From contig DJUJ01000026.1 of NCBI GenBank assembly GCA_002438345.1, positions 4,014 through 10,123 of the forward strand: a DNA stretch of 6,110 bases, given 5' to 3'. The notes beneath the pieces are model-generated. The model had not been told where the DNA came from. It did not search any database and saw only the letters and a list, made by a program, of their open reading frames with translations. A program made the translations under genes and the position numbers. The DNA comes from Paenibacillus sp. UBA6285 (lineage in GTDB: Bacteria > Bacillota > Bacilli > Paenibacillales > Paenibacillaceae). Of this stretch, positions 5,286 to 6,110 are shown piece after piece; position 1 is the first letter of the stretch, and each line of letters starts with the position of its first letter.

Positions 5286-5362
5286 CGTAAGATTTCGTTT
5301 CGCGGGTGTTAAACCTTGCCACATACACTTAGCTAAGAATCCAATATAAAGGAGAGAAATCA

Positions 5363-6110
5363 ATGAATTATTTCTTAAGTCCAAAAAGCTTAATGCTGCT
5401 TAGCGTCGTTAGTACACTGACATTAGGTTCACTTCCAGCGACCGTTTCAGCGGCATCCGCCAACCCTGTAGCAGTAGCCGCGCAATCCCAAACGTCTTCC
5501 TTTAAGCCGGACCAATTACTCCAACTGCTGGAGCAACAGAAGTATGACCGTATCTATGGACAGTTAGGAGCAGCTTACAAGAAGGAATACGCTTTAAAAG
5601 ATTTCAAGAAACAAGCTAGTCTTTATCACAAGAATGCTACATCCTATAAACTGGTGAGTCATGTAGCCTTGAACAATACTCACTATTATGCATGGACCGA
5701 TCCTAAAGGTGTTAACACGATACAAGCGATGTTTGATAGTAAGGGCAAGTTAGAATTTCTGTTCTTCAGTACGATGCAAAAATATCCGGAGACCGATGCA
5801 CAGCGTACTAAAACCACGTTTCAGCTTCCTATTAAAGGGAACTGGTTTGTTTTTTGGGGAGGCTCGAATGAGTTAATTAATTATCATTATGGGGCTGAGC
5901 AGCAGCGGTATGCGTATGATCTTATCGTTGTGAATAATGGTTTCAGTTATAAAGGCGATCCTAAGAAAAATGAGAGCTATTACGCTTATGGAAAACCTGT
6001 GTTAGCTGCAGCAGCAGGCAAAGTCGTGAAGGTAGTCAATGACATTCATGATAATTATCCTGTGGGCACCGAGAATACGGAGCAAATCGCCGGAAACCAT
6101 GTCATCGTTG
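5363..6110 (+). CDS. Secreted DUF3887-like / M23-type peptidase, 3' end outside the window
   Basis: The gene runs off the right edge; 249 residues are visible. ATG 5363 has AAAGGAGAG at 5348-5356 with proper spacing. Residues 1-33 are a signal peptide: short polar start with Lys 8, hydrophobic stretch LMLLSVVSTLTLGSL, and likely cleavage after an Ala-X-Ala-type site around 30-33. Residues about 46-136 (QLLQLLEQQKYDRIYGQLGA up to the strand around SKGKLEFLFF) resemble DUF3887, a small domain seen in front of peptidases. From about 152 the M23 region begins: FQLPIKGNWFVFWGG, NYHYGAEQQRYAYDLIV with candidate zinc ligands H175 and D186, then YAYGKPVLAAAAGKVVKVVND and GNHVIV. The spacing His-x10-Asp is longer than the His-x3-Asp of LytM, as in a divergent subfamily. 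The downstream HxH motif lies outside. It probably cuts peptidoglycan or an envelope peptide outside the cell and is likely controlled by the divergent two-component system. Confidence 0.88.
   Translation, partial: MNYFLSPKSLMLLSVVSTLTLGSLPATVSAASANPVAVAAQSQTSSFKPDQLLQLLEQQKYDRIYGQLGAAYKKEYALKDFKKQASLYHKNATSYKLVSHVALNNTHYYAWTDPKGVNTIQAMFDSKGKLEFLFFSTMQKYPETDAQRTKTTFQLPIKGNWFVFWGGSNELINYHYGAEQQRYAYDLIVVNNGFSYKGDPKKNESYYAYGKPVLAAAAGKVVKVVNDIHDNYPVGTENTEQIAGNHVIV

Overview
The window looks like chromosomal DNA from a low-to-moderate GC Gram-positive, endospore-former-type Firmicute. A Paenibacillus or a close relative is my best guess. The reasons are strong GGAGG-type ribosome binding sites, sigma-A promoters with TTGACA/TATGAT or TGn-extended -10 boxes, TTG/GTG candidate starts, an OmpR/HK two-component pair beside a secreted M23 peptidase, and GNRA-looped terminators. 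The genus is inference, not proof. I see no rRNA, tRNA, insertion sequence or CRISPR array.

Left part (1-408): after about 136 bases without a recognisable gene lies a dead fragment of an alpha/beta-hydrolase (carboxylesterase type). It keeps the HGGG oxyanion-hole motif, is frameshifted at a run of six G, and stops just before the promoter of the next gene.

Centre-left (389-1880): a TetR-family regulator with a near-consensus promoter (TTGACA-17-TATGAT) is followed by a two-gene unit, a 64-residue Cys-containing protein of unknown function and a flavodoxin-like protein. The same inverted repeat, TGAATGAA-N10-TTCATTCA, sits at the start of the regulator and again just upstream of the two-gene unit. 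This strongly suggests that the regulator controls both itself and the small protein/flavodoxin pair. The half-site matches that of Bacillus FadR, but the spacing is wider.

Centre (1939-2676): one monocistronic gene encodes an acidic 215-residue protein of unknown function. It contains two degenerate copies of a module of about 50 residues, offset by exactly 100 residues. Two closely related stem-loops (23 of 28 positions identical) flank it as terminators.

Right part (2696-6110): on the minus strand a response regulator (OmpR class) and its membrane histidine kinase form a tight operon. The kinase's extracellular region carries two copies of a sensor module offset by 99 residues. Divergent to the operon, on the plus strand, begins a secreted protein with a DUF3887-like domain and an M23-type peptidase domain, cut by the window end. 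The intergenic region has a CTTAA-N6-CTTAA direct repeat typical of OmpR-class binding sites, overlapping the predicted -35 of the peptidase gene. A two-component system controlling its neighbouring cell-wall hydrolase is the likely reading.
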